DNA from: Pseudodonghicola flavimaris
Lineage (GTDB): Bacteria > Pseudomonadota > Alphaproteobacteria > Rhodobacterales > Rhodobacteraceae
Assembly: GCF_030164425.1 (NCBI RefSeq)
Contig: NZ_JASNJD010000003.1
Coordinates: 62,001-126,000 of the forward strand
Length of the DNA: 64,000 bases
Reading direction: 5' to 3'
The notes beneath the pieces were generated by a model. That model was not told the origin of the DNA and made no database searches. It saw nothing but the letters and a program-made list of their open reading frames with translations. Both the position numbers and the translations under genes were made by a program. Of this stretch, positions 19,221 to 27,903 are shown one piece after another. The number at the start of each line of letters is the position of its first letter. Position 1 is the stretch's first letter.

Positions 19221-20666
19221 CTACTCGGGATCGGTGTTCGAGATCAACCGTTCGTCACAGGGCGCGATGCGAAGGATGTTGGTTGTGCCTTGTTTGTTGA
19301 AGGGCACCCCGGCGATGACCACGATCTGATCGCTTGCCGTGGCGAAGCCGCCGTCGCGGGCGGCCCGCACGGCGCTGATCACCGCGCCGCGGAACCGCTC
19401 CTGTTCCCCGGTCATCACGCAGTTGCAGCCCCAGCTGAGGCACAGCCGCCGCGCCGTGCCCAGAACGCTGGTCATGGCGATGATCGGCACCCGAGGCCGT
19501 TCCCGTGCGGTCAAGAGCGCGGTGGTGCCCGATTGGGTGAAACAGCAGATCGCCTCGATCTCCGTCGTCTCGGCGATCTCGCGGCCGGCGGCGACGATGG
19601 CATCGGCGATGCTGTGGCCGTCGGTCCGGCGCGAGGCGGCCAGAATCGCCGGGTAGTTCGGGTCGTCCTCCACCTCGATGGCAACCTTGTCCATCGTCCG
19701 CACCGCCTCGACCGGGTAATGGCCGGCGGCGGATTCGGCGCTGAGCATGATGGCGTCGGTGCCCTCGTAGATGGCGGCGGCCACGTCCGAGACCTCGGCC
19801 CGGGTCGGCATCGGGCTCTCGATCATGCTCTCCAGCATCTGGGTCGCGACGATCACCGGCTTGGCCGCGGCACGGCACTGGCGGATCAGGCGTTTCTGGA
19901 TCGGCGGCACCTTCTGCACCGGCAGTTCGACCCCCAGATCGCCCCGCGCCACCATGATGCCGTCGGCGTGGCTGAGGATATCGTCGAAATTGTCCACCGC
20001 GGCGGGCTTCTCGATCTTGGCCAGAATCGCCGCCCGGCCCCGGGCCAGCGCGCGGGCTTCCTCGACATCGGCGGCGCGCTGCACGAAGGACAGCGCCAGC
20101 CAGTCGACCCCCAGTTCGCAGACGAAGTCCAGATCCGCCCGGTCCTTCTCCGACAGCGCCGCCAGCGGCAGCAGCACGTCGGGAACGTTCACCCCCTTGC
20201 GGTTGGAAATCTCGCCGCCGGCGATCACCGTGCAATCGGCGAAATCGGCGCCGCAGCTCTCGACCTTGAGGCGGATCTTGCCGTCGTTGACCAACAGCGA
20301 GGCGCCCGGTTCCAGCGCCGCGAAGATCTCCGGGTGCGGCAGGCAGACCCGGGTGGCATCGCCCGGCGCCGGGTCCAGATCGAAGCGGAAGGCAGCGCCG
20401 TCCTGCAATTGCAGCGGCCCCTCGGCGAAGGTGCCTACCCGCAGCTTCGGCCCCTGAAGGTCAGCCAGAATCGCGATCGGGCTGTCCAGATCGGCCTCAA
20501 CCTGACGGATGATCGCGTGTTTGGCGCGGATATCATCGTGGCTGCCATGGCTCATGTTCAGCCGGAACACATCGGCGCCAGCCTCATGCAGCGCCCGAAT
20601 CGTCTCGTAGGTCTCAGATGCGGGCCCCAGGGTTGCCACGATCTTCACGTTGCGCAGGCGCCTCAT
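19221..20666 (-). CDS. pyk: pyruvate kinase
   Basis: The enzyme converts phosphoenolpyruvate and ADP to pyruvate and ATP. The 481-residue protein shows RNVKIVATLGPAS at the N-terminus, the substrate loop FRLNMSHGSH, the catalytic segment DGIMVARGDLGVELP and KPVIVATQMLESMI, and the C-terminal allosteric domain. The ATG at 20666 is preceded by AAGGAGAGGCAT, which decides the start against the in-frame ATG 27 nt upstream. Confidence 0.96.
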   Translation of the reverse strand: MRRLRNVKIVATLGPASETYETIRALHEAGADVFRLNMSHGSHDDIRAKHAIIRQVEADLDSPIAILADLQGPKLRVGTFAEGPLQLQDGAAFRFDLDPAPGDATRVCLPHPEIFAALEPGASLLVNDGKIRLKVESCGADFADCTVIAGGEISNRKGVNVPDVLLPLAALSEKDRADLDFVCELGVDWLALSFVQRAADVEEARALARGRAAILAKIEKPAAVDNFDDILSHADGIMVARGDLGVELPVQKVPPIQKRLIRQCRAAAKPVIVATQMLESMIESPMPTRAEVSDVAAAIYEGTDAIMLSAESAAGHYPVEAVRTMDKVAIEVEDDPNYPAILAASRRTDGHSIADAIVAAGREIAETTEIEAICCFTQSGTTALLTARERPRVPIIAMTSVLGTARRLCLSWGCNCVMTGEQERFRGAVISAVRAARDGGFATASDQIVVIAGVPFNKQGTTNILRIAPCDERLISNTDPE

Positions 20667-20831
20667 ATGCCTCTCCTTGCGAGTCTTTGCCATCTGTGCG
20701 GTTCATCGCCATCTGTGCAGTCCACCGGCACCGGGCCGGTTCCACGCCGGAAACCCCGGCGCGCCTTTCATTGCCCAATTCCCATTCATGAACAACTCCC
20801 CTAAAGGTGGGGGTAAAGCGATGACAGGCCA

Positions 20832-21569
20832 ATGACATATATCCCCTATTTCCTAGAAGGCGAAACCCGACCGGGCCGCTGGCTGATCACCTGCGACCAC
20901 GCGGCCAATACCGTTCCCCCGCAGATCAACGGTGGCGACCTCGGGCTGCCGCGCACGGATATGGAACGTCACATCGCCTATGACGTCGGCGCCTGGGGCG
21001 TGTCGCGCCACCTGGGAACGCTCCTGGACGGGCCGGTGATCGCCACCAATTTCTCCCGCCTGGTGATCGACCCCAACCGGGGCGAGGATGACCCGACGCT
21101 GGTGATGAAGCTCTATGACGGCTCGGTGATCCCGGCCAACCGCGACGCCGACGCGGCCGAGGTCGAGCGGCGGCTGGACCTGTGTTACCGCCCCTATCAT
21201 CGTGAACTGGCGCGGCTGGCCGCATTGCCCCATGCGGTGCTGCTGGCGATGCATTCCTACACCCGGCAGCTGCGCGGCCGCGATCCGCGGCCCTGGCATA
21301 TTGGCGTGCTGCATGCCGGAGACACCCGGCTGTCCGACCCACTGCTGCGGCTGCTGCGCGCCGAGGGCGATCTGGTGGTCGGCGAAAACGAACCCTATGG
21401 CGGCCATCTGCCCGGGGATTCCATCGACCAGCACGCTCTCGCGCTCGGCCGGCCCAACGTGCTGATCGAGATCCGCAACGACCTGATCGCCGATGAGGCC
21501 GGTCAACGGGCCTGGGCCGAACGGCTGGCGCCGCTGCTGACCCGGGCGCTGGAAGAGGCCGGACTTTGA
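20832..21569 (+). CDS. N-formylglutamate amidohydrolase family protein
   Basis: The 245-residue protein has the family features LITCDHAANTVPP near the N-terminus, SRLVIDPNRGEDDPTLV, a metal-binding-like AMHSYTR and VLIEIRNDLI. Members hydrolyse N-formylglutamate or related N-acyl amides, though many have untested substrates. No other histidine-degradation genes are nearby, so a role as HutG is not supported. It diverges from pyk and is followed by a DUF1244 gene. Confidence 0.82.
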   Translation: MTYIPYFLEGETRPGRWLITCDHAANTVPPQINGGDLGLPRTDMERHIAYDVGAWGVSRHLGTLLDGPVIATNFSRLVIDPNRGEDDPTLVMKLYDGSVIPANRDADAAEVERRLDLCYRPYHRELARLAALPHAVLLAMHSYTRQLRGRDPRPWHIGVLHAGDTRLSDPLLRLLRAEGDLVVGENEPYGGHLPGDSIDQHALALGRPNVLIEIRNDLIADEAGQRAWAERLAPLLTRALEEAGL

Positions 21570-21646
21570 TCCGCCCGGCGGGTGACAGAGCCCGCCGGAA
21601 GCCCTAGATCGGATCCCAGCAACCGGCGCAACAGGGAGAGCCCGCC

Positions 21647-21964
21647 ATGGACGACCAGACCGAAATCGAACTGCAGGCCGCCGCCTTCCGCGCGCTGCGC
21701 GAGCATCTGATGGTGAAGCGCACCGACGTGCAGAACATCGACATGATGAACCTCACCGGTTTCTGCCGCAATTGCCTGAGCCGCTGGTATCAGGAGGCCG
21801 CCAACGCCCGCGGCATCGAGATGACCAAGGACGAGGCGCGCGAAGCCTTCTACGGCATGCCCTACGACGATTGGAAAGCGCAGTTCCAGACCGAGGCCAG
21901 CGCCACGCAGCAAGAGGCCTTCAAGACCGCCTATGCCGAGAATGTCGGCCCCGACAAGGGCTGA
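21647..21964 (+). CDS. DUF1244 family protein
   Basis: The 105-residue protein contains RTDVQNIDMMNLTGFCRNCLSRWY, the hallmark of DUF1244, with two conserved cysteines spaced CRNC. The ATG is preceded by GGGAGAGCCCGCC. The family is common in proteobacteria and has no established function. It lies 77 nt after the amidohydrolase gene in the same direction. Confidence 0.85.
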   Translation: MDDQTEIELQAAAFRALREHLMVKRTDVQNIDMMNLTGFCRNCLSRWYQEAANARGIEMTKDEAREAFYGMPYDDWKAQFQTEASATQQEAFKTAYAENVGPDKG

Positions 21965-22048
21965 GCCCGAGCGCCGCTGGCCGATTGCCGGTGGCAGCAG
22001 GCGCCATCCGTGATAGCCTGTGCCCCCGATCCAGCAGAGGACAGACTG

Positions 22049-23032
22049 ATGCGCGCCATGGTCTTTGAAAAACCAGGTCACCCCCTACGCCTGCGCGATC
22101 TGCCCCGCCCCACCCCGGGGCCTGGCCAGATCCTGATCCGCGTGGAGGCCTGCGGCGTCTGCCGCACCGATCTGCATATCGTCGACGGCGAGCTGACCGA
22201 CCCCAAGCTGCCGCTGGTGCCCGGCCATGAGGTCGTCGGCCGGATCGCCGCCCTCGGCCCCGGGGTCGACGGCCTGCGCGAGGGCCAGCGCGTCGGTGTG
22301 CCCTGGCTCGGACATGCCTGCGGCTGCTGCCCCTATTGCGAGATGGAACGCGAGAACCTCTGCGACGAGCCGCTCTTCACCGGCTATACCTTCGATGGCG
22401 GCTATGCCGAATATTGCCTGGCCCATACCGATTTCACCTTCCCGCTGCCCGAACATGCCGATCCCGTGGCGCTGGCGCCGTTGCTCTGCGCCGGGCTGAT
22501 CGGCTATCGCTGCCTGTCGATGGCCGGCAATGCCCAGGTGCTGGGGCTCTATGGCTTCGGGGCGGCGGCGCATATCCTGTGCCAGATCGCCGTCCATCAG
22601 GGCCGCCGTGTCCTGGCCTTCACCCGCGACGGCGATATCACCGCGCAGGACTTCGCGCTGCGGCAGGGCGCGGTCTGGGCCGGCGGCGCCTCCGAGGCGG
22701 CGCCTGAGCTGCTGGACGCGGCGCTGATCTTCGCCCCGGTCGGGGCGCTGGTGCCCACCGCGCTGAAGGCCGTGCGCAAGGGCGGCCGGGTGATCTGCGG
22801 TGGCATCCACATGAGCGACATTCCCGGCTTTCCCTATGCCGATCTCTGGGAAGAGCGTGAAATCCGCTCCGTCGCCAACCTGACCCGCCGCGACGGGGAG
22901 GAGTTCTTTCCCCTCGCCGAAGCGGCACAGGTCCAGACCACCACCGTGCGCTACCCGCTGGATCAGGCCAATGCCGCGCTGGACGATCTGCGCAGCGGCC
23001 GGTTGAGCGGCGCGGCGGTTCTGGTCCCCTGA
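22049..23032 (+). CDS. zinc-dependent alcohol dehydrogenase (MDR family)
   Basis: The 327-residue protein has the GroES-like zinc domain with the catalytic site ACGVCRTDLH and GHEVVGRI, a structural zinc loop with four cysteines (CGCCPYCEMERENLC), and a Rossmann core whose dinucleotide loop reads GLYGFGAAAH. The last is a G-x-G-x-x-A variant of the common pattern. Substrate is unknown; it resembles AdhA-like enzymes. I chose the ATG at 22049, which has AGAGGA upstream, over one 39 nt earlier. Confidence 0.85.
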   Translation: MRAMVFEKPGHPLRLRDLPRPTPGPGQILIRVEACGVCRTDLHIVDGELTDPKLPLVPGHEVVGRIAALGPGVDGLREGQRVGVPWLGHACGCCPYCEMERENLCDEPLFTGYTFDGGYAEYCLAHTDFTFPLPEHADPVALAPLLCAGLIGYRCLSMAGNAQVLGLYGFGAAAHILCQIAVHQGRRVLAFTRDGDITAQDFALRQGAVWAGGASEAAPELLDAALIFAPVGALVPTALKAVRKGGRVICGGIHMSDIPGFPYADLWEEREIRSVANLTRRDGEEFFPLAEAAQVQTTTVRYPLDQANAALDDLRSGRLSGAAVLVP

Positions 23033-23147
23033 CCTTTCCCCTGCGGCACGAGCGTCATTGCACAGACCCTGTTCGCGCAGCCACCTTATCCCACGGCCCC
23101 CGCGGCATTAGAGTATCGCAAAGGGGTTTTCAAAGGAGGCGCGCGTC

Positions 23148-23942
23148 ATGTCCCTGATGCCGACGTATTTCATTTCGCACGGAGGCGGGCCCTGGCCCTG
23201 GATCCCCGATATGGCCGCGCATCTGGCGCCCCTGGCGCAATCGCTGGCGCATATGCCCGCGGAACTGCCGCGCCGGCCGAAAGCGGTACTGATGGTCTCC
23301 GGCCATTGGGAGGCCGACGATTTCGCCGTCATGCATGCGGCGCATCCGCCGATGGTCTACGACTATTACAACTTCCCGCCGCATACCTACGAGATCAAGT
23401 ATTCCGCGCCCGGCGCCCCGGCGCTGGCCGAGAAGGTCGCCGATCTGATCGCCGCCGCCGGCCTGCCCACCCATCTGGACGAGGAGATGGGATATGACCA
23501 CGGCACCTTCGTCCCGATGGCGCTGATGTATCCCGAGGCCGAGATGCCGCTGTTCCAGGTCGCGATCCGCCACAGCTTCGATCCGGCCCAGCATATGGCG
23601 CTGGGACGCGCGCTGGCACCGCTGCGGCAAGAGGATGTGCTGATCGTCGGCTCCGGCCTCAGCTATCACAACCTGCGGGAATTCGGGCCCCGGGCGCGGG
23701 TGCCGTCGGTGGAATTCGACACCTGGCTGAACCAGGCACTGGCGCTGCCGCCGGCAGAGCGGACAGAGGCGATCCTGAACTGGGAAAGCGCCCCCTATGC
23801 CCGCCGCTGCCACGCCCGGGAAGATCATCTGGTTCCGCTGTTCACCGCCCTGGGGGCCGCCGAGGACGCCAAGGTCACCCGCACCTATCATCAGGCCGAG
23901 ATCTTCGGCGGCGTCACCGCATCGAGCTTCCGCTTCGACTGA
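23148..23942 (+). CDS. LigB-type extradiol ring-cleavage dioxygenase (DODA/YgiD-like)
   Basis: The 264-residue protein has the class III extradiol dioxygenase pattern: YFISHGGGPWPW near the N-terminus, SGHWE near residue 48, NFPPHTYEIKY, DHGTFVPMALMYPEA, and SGLSYHNL, which supply the metal-binding histidines and glutamate. The nearest type is the single-chain 4,5-DOPA dioxygenase family including YgiD. Substrate is not known. It is monocistronic. Confidence 0.85.
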   Translation: MSLMPTYFISHGGGPWPWIPDMAAHLAPLAQSLAHMPAELPRRPKAVLMVSGHWEADDFAVMHAAHPPMVYDYYNFPPHTYEIKYSAPGAPALAEKVADLIAAAGLPTHLDEEMGYDHGTFVPMALMYPEAEMPLFQVAIRHSFDPAQHMALGRALAPLRQEDVLIVGSGLSYHNLREFGPRARVPSVEFDTWLNQALALPPAERTEAILNWESAPYARRCHAREDHLVPLFTALGAAEDAKVTRTYHQAEIFGGVTASSFRFD

Positions 23943-24099
23943 GCTGGGACCGCCGCCCGCTGCAACTTCGAAGCCGCGGGCGGCGATCTGGCGCGGGTGC
24001 TGCCCCGACCTTCTTCGTGGCGCCCATCACCGCCCGCGCTTGCAACTTCGCCAGCACCTCCTACGTTACCGAAAAGACTGACCCAGGAGACATCCCGAC

Positions 24100-24204
24100 A
24101 TGGACCTGACCCTCGCTGCCCTCACCCCTTCGGTATCGCTGCGAGACGTCTTGACCCATGCCTGCATCTGTTTCCCTCTCCAACCTTTCATGGGCCACGC
24201 CTGA
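24100..24204 (+). CDS. upstream ORF, 34 codons, overlapping the ABC-F start
   Basis: An ATG with AGGAG 11 nt upstream opens a 34-codon frame (MDLTLAALTPSV, HACICFPLQPFMGHA) that ends 44 nt inside the ABC-F gene in another frame. The ABC-F start itself has only a weak GCGAGACG site. Resistance-type ABC-F genes are often controlled by such leader peptides through ribosome stalling. Whether this peptide is translated is untested. Confidence 0.45.
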   Translation: MDLTLAALTPSVSLRDVLTHACICFPLQPFMGHA

Positions 24205-25741
24205 CGGCAGCCCGCTTTTCCACGACCTGACCCTGAGTTTCGACGCCGAGCGCACCGGAATCGTCGGGCGCAACGGAACCGGTAAGTCCACCCTCCTGAA
24301 GCTGATCTCAGGAGAGCTGCAGCCGACCGCCGGTCGGGTCATCGCCCCAGCCTCGATCACGATGCTGCGGCAGGAGGTGGCAGGCCACCCCGATGACACT
24401 CTCACCGACCTCTTCGGGCTGCGATCCGAGCTCGATCTGCTCGACCGGGCGGCGGCGGGCTTTGCCACTGCCGAAGAGCTGGCAGAGGCGGATTGGAGCC
24501 TGCCCGCCCGGATCGATACCGCGCTTCTGCGCGCCGGCCTGGCAATGCCCCCCGACACGCCGCTGGCGCAACTGTCCGGTGGGCAACGCCCCCGTGCGGG
24601 CCTTGCGGCGCTCCTTCTGACCGAGCCGGAGTTTCTGCTGCTGGACGAACCCACCAACACGCTCGACCGCGCCGGGCGCCGGGCGGTGATCGACCTGCTC
24701 CACGGCTGGACGGGCGGCGCCATCGTCGTCAGCCATGACCGCGAATCGCTGGAACAGATGGACACCATCGTCGAGCTGACCTCGCTTGGCGCGACGCGAT
24801 ACGGCGGCCCCTACAGCGTCTTCCGCCAGCAAAAGGCGCTCGAGCTGGAGGCAGCGCGCCACGAGCTGGCCCATGCGGAGAAGACCAGGACCGAGACCGC
24901 CCGCCTCGCCCAGCAGGCGGCAGAGCGCAAGGCGCGCAAGGATCGCGCCGGGCAGAGGGCGCGGGCCAAGGGCGATCAGCCCAAGATCCTGATGGATGCG
25001 GCCAAGGGCTGGGCCGAAACCTCGGATGCCAGCAACGCCCGCCTGCGCAAGACCCGGCGCGAGGCGGCCGAAACGGCCCTGACCGCCGCGCGCGACCGGC
25101 TTGAGGTTTTGACCCCGGTCCAGATGGACATCTCTCCCACCGGACTGCCAACCGGCAAGATGGTATTGCGTCTCGATGCCGTGACCGGCGGCTATGATAC
25201 CGATGCCCCGATGATCGAGGAGCTGTCGCTGAGCCTCACCGGCCCCGAGCGTGTCGTCATCGCCGGCCCCAACGGCAGCGGCAAGACAACGCTTCTCAAG
25301 CTGATCACCGGAGAGATCACGCCGCAGCGGGGTGAGGTGCAGCTGATGGTTCCCGCGGCACTTCTGGATCAACACGTGACGCTGCTCGACCCCACCCAGT
25401 CACTGCGAGAGAATTTCAGACGATTGCATCCCGCAGCCGATCCCAGGACCGCCCATGCCGCGCTTGCCCGCTTCGGCTTTCGCGCCAGCGACGCCCTGCG
25501 CCGGGCATCCGAACTGAGTGGTGGCGAACGCCTGCGCGCGGGCCTCGCCTGCGCGCTCGGAGCAACCCCGCCGCCAATGCTGCTGATCCTGGACGAACCC
25601 ACCAACCACCTCGATCTCGATAGCATTGCGGCGCTGGAGGCCGCGCTTGCCGCCTATGACGGGGCGCTTCTGGTCATCAGCCATGACGAGGCATTTCTGC
25701 AAGCGCTGGGGCCGCACAGGACGATCCGCCTGAAAGGATGA
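24158..25741 (+). CDS. ABC-F family ATPase (duplicated ABC domains, no membrane part)
   Basis: The 527-residue protein has two ABC domains with Walker A GRNGTGKST (about 38-46) and GPNGSGKTT, signatures LSGGQRPRAG and LSGGERLRAG, and Walker B LLLDEPTN and LILDEPTNHLDL. A charged coiled linker rich in A, E, K and R (about 225-300) joins them. ABC-F proteins bind the ribosomal E site and act in translation rescue or antibiotic protection. It is not one of the four Ettre-type housekeeping forms I can name with certainty; a protection role is suggested by the leader ORF only. Confidence 0.88.
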   Translation: MPASVSLSNLSWATPDGSPLFHDLTLSFDAERTGIVGRNGTGKSTLLKLISGELQPTAGRVIAPASITMLRQEVAGHPDDTLTDLFGLRSELDLLDRAAAGFATAEELAEADWSLPARIDTALLRAGLAMPPDTPLAQLSGGQRPRAGLAALLLTEPEFLLLDEPTNTLDRAGRRAVIDLLHGWTGGAIVVSHDRESLEQMDTIVELTSLGATRYGGPYSVFRQQKALELEAARHELAHAEKTRTETARLAQQAAERKARKDRAGQRARAKGDQPKILMDAAKGWAETSDASNARLRKTRREAAETALTAARDRLEVLTPVQMDISPTGLPTGKMVLRLDAVTGGYDTDAPMIEELSLSLTGPERVVIAGPNGSGKTTLLKLITGEITPQRGEVQLMVPAALLDQHVTLLDPTQSLRENFRRLHPAADPRTAHAALARFGFRASDALRRASELSGGERLRAGLACALGATPPPMLLILDEPTNHLDLDSIAALEAALAAYDGALLVISHDEAFLQALGPHRTIRLKG

Positions 25742-25755
25742 GTCCACGACACGCA

Positions 25756-25782
25756 AAAGGGCAGGCGATCCGCCTGCCCTTT
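25756..25782. terminator. bidirectional terminator between ABC-F and dat
   Basis: AAAGGGCAGGCG and CGCCTGCCCTTT form a perfect 12-bp stem with loop ATC, with A/T runs on both flanks. It separates two convergent genes. Confidence 0.85.
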
Positions 25783-25803
25783 CCGCGTTCCGACCGGGTC
25801 GGA

Positions 25804-26664
25804 TCAGATCGCCGACTTGCGGCTTTCCTCGATGTAGATTTCGCGCAGCCGCTTGGCCACGGCGCCGGGCTTGCCGTCGCCCAGGGTCACACCATCGACT
25901 TCGACGATCGGCATCACGAAGGCGGAGGCAGAGGTATAGAACGCCTCGTCAGCCGCCTGTGCCTCGTCGATGGTGAAGGGACGCTCTTCCACTTCCATCT
26001 GCGCTTCCTGGGCCATCTTCAGCACCGAGGCGCGAGTGATGCCGTGCAGGATGTCGTTCGACAGCTGGCGGGTGATGATCTTGCCACCCTTCACGATGTA
26101 GCAGTTGTTCGACGAACCTTCGGTGACATAGCCGTCCTCGACGAACCAGGCGTCTTCCTTGCCAGCCTTCTCCGCCGCCATCTTCGCCATCGAGGCATAG
26201 AGCAGCTGCACCGTCTTGATGTCGCGGCGATGCCAGCGCAGATCGGGCACCGAGATCACCTTGATGCCTTTTTCGGCCTTCGGATCCTGGGTCAGGCCGG
26301 GCTTGGACTGGGTATAGAGCACGACAGTCGGCGGGACGCCTTCCGGCGGATAATGGAAATCGCGGTCGCCGGCATTGCCGCGCGACACCTGCAGGTAGAC
26401 CCCGCCTTCCTCGACCCCATTGGCCTCGATCAGCTTGCGGTGAATTTCCAGCCATTCGTCGCGGCTGATGTCGCAGGTGATTTCCAGCTCCTTCAGCGAC
26501 CGCTCCAGCCGGGCCATGTGACCGTCGAATTCGGTCAGCTTCCCGTCGAGGACACAGGTGACCTCATAGACCGCATCGCCCATCACAAAGCCGCGGTCGA
26601 AGATCGACACTTGCGCCTCTTCCTCGGGCAGATAGCTTCCGTTCAGATAAACAGTCCGGCTCAT
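25804..26664 (-). CDS. dat: D-amino-acid transaminase (class IV PLP enzyme)
   Basis: The 286-residue protein is a fold-type IV aminotransferase: it has FDRGFVMGDAVYEV near the N-terminus, a PLP lysine region in DIKTVQLLYASMAK, and EGSSNNCYIVKGGKI. The sequence is closer to D-amino-acid than to branched-chain transaminases in the stretches VSRGNAGDRDF and LRWHRRDIKT. It moves amino groups between D-amino acids and 2-oxo acids. Its neighbours dgcA and dgcN support a role in D-amino acid or D-glutamate use. Confidence 0.88.
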   Translation of the reverse strand: MSRTVYLNGSYLPEEEAQVSIFDRGFVMGDAVYEVTCVLDGKLTEFDGHMARLERSLKELEITCDISRDEWLEIHRKLIEANGVEEGGVYLQVSRGNAGDRDFHYPPEGVPPTVVLYTQSKPGLTQDPKAEKGIKVISVPDLRWHRRDIKTVQLLYASMAKMAAEKAGKEDAWFVEDGYVTEGSSNNCYIVKGGKIITRQLSNDILHGITRASVLKMAQEAQMEVEERPFTIDEAQAADEAFYTSASAFVMPIVEVDGVTLGDGKPGAVAKRLREIYIEESRKSAI

Positions 26665-26759
26665 TTCGCGTTCCTAACCTCTTGGCCTTCGCTCGGCCCT
26701 CGCCCCGGCACCAATCGCGCAGGGAGGGGGTATGATAAATTCCGGGGCGCGCCTCGGCC

Positions 26760-27725
26760 TCAGCCCCAGAGGGCGGCATCGGGGGCATGCACCCCCGCAT
26801 CGTCGAAGCGCAGCGGATGGTCGCGGTCTTCCGCCAACAGCAGCGGCCCGTCAAGGTCCACCACCGCCGCGCCCTGCGCCACCAGCGTCGCCGGTGCCAT
26901 GGCGAGCGAGGAGCCCACCATGCAGCCGACCATGATGTCATAGCCCTCTGCCAGCGCCGCCTGACGCAGCGCCAGCGCCTCGGTCAGCCCGCCGGTCTTG
27001 TCCAGCTTGATGTTGATCACATCGTATTTGCCCTTGAGCCCGGGCAGCGAGCCGCGGTCATGGCAGCTCTCGTCGGCGCAGACCGGCACCGGGCGCTCCA
27101 TGCCCAGCAGCGCGTCGTCCTCGGCCGCCGGCAGCGGCTGTTCGACCAGCTGCACCCCGAGCCGCACCAGATGCGGCGCCAGATCGGCATAGACCTCGGC
27201 CGACCAGCCCTCGTTGGCATCGACGATGATACGCGATTTCGGCGCGCCGGCGCGCACCGCTTCCAGCCGGGGCATGTCGTCCGGCGTACCCAGCTTGATC
27301 TTCAGCAGCGGGCGAAAGGCATTCTTGGCCGCCTGCGCCTGCATCTCCGCAGGCTCCGCCAGCGACAGCGTATAGGCGGTGATCTCCGGTCCCGGGGCGG
27401 CCAGGCCGGCCAGCTCCCAGACTCGTTTACCGGCGGTCTTCGCCTCCAGATCCCACAGCGCGCAGTCGACCGCATTGCGGGCCGCCCCGGCCGGCAGCAG
27501 ATCGTAGAGCGCGGCACGGGTCACATCGGCAGGCAGGCCGCGGATCTCGTCCTCGACGCTCTCCAGCGTCTCGTTGTAGCGGGCGTAGGGAACGCATTCG
27601 CCCCATCCGGTCACGCCGTTGCGGCTGACCCGAACCGTCAGCACCTTGGCTTCGGTCCGCGAGCCGCGGCTGATGGTGAATACCTGGGCCAGCTTGAAGA
27701 CGTCGCGCGTCACTTCGATGGTCAT
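26760..27725 (-). CDS. dgcA: N-acetyl-D-glutamate racemase DgcA (enolase superfamily)
   Basis: The 321-residue protein belongs to the mandelate racemase/muconate cycloisomerase group, with the K-x-K general base motif (LLKIKLG near residue 160), metal ligands in IIVDANEGW, LVEQPLP and VCADES, and the second lysine in INIKLDKTGG. It can be mistaken for a dipeptide epimerase. The adjacent dgcN makes DgcA the better call: DgcN acetylates D-glutamate and DgcA racemises the product. It is 178 nt after dgcN and 95 nt before dat on the same strand. Confidence 0.82.
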   Translation of the reverse strand: MTIEVTRDVFKLAQVFTISRGSRTEAKVLTVRVSRNGVTGWGECVPYARYNETLESVEDEIRGLPADVTRAALYDLLPAGAARNAVDCALWDLEAKTAGKRVWELAGLAAPGPEITAYTLSLAEPAEMQAQAAKNAFRPLLKIKLGTPDDMPRLEAVRAGAPKSRIIVDANEGWSAEVYADLAPHLVRLGVQLVEQPLPAAEDDALLGMERPVPVCADESCHDRGSLPGLKGKYDVINIKLDKTGGLTEALALRQAALAEGYDIMVGCMVGSSLAMAPATLVAQGAAVVDLDGPLLLAEDRDHPLRFDDAGVHAPDAALWG

Positions 27726-27845
27726 GCGGTCTCCCTATCGGGGCACGCGCCGGCGCCCTCTTGTCTCGAATTCCGCCCCTTAGGGGCCGGGGCGCGCCAC
27801 CGGTCGCGGCGCGCCTCTTCTGGTTTCGTCAGCGCTTTCTTCTCT

Positions 27846-27868
27846 GCCCCAATACTCCCGCCGGAGGC
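27846..27868 (-). repeat. GCCTCCGGCGGG intergenic repeat, copy 1
   Basis: Read on the - strand this is GCCTCCGGCGGGAGTATT followed by GGGGC and an A-rich tract. It lies about 35 nt after the dgcN stop codon, in the dgcN-dgcA gap. A second copy lies 3' of the GntR gene at 35190-35213. Confidence 0.6.
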
Positions 27869-27903
27869 TCCCGACGGTCGGACCGGGACAGAGCCGCGCC
27901 GGG

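Noticed and set aside
20821-20835. Five-codon mini-ORF (ATG to TGA) overlapping the start of the amidohydrolase gene
   Set aside because: Too short to judge; it may be chance and there is no evidence of translation control.
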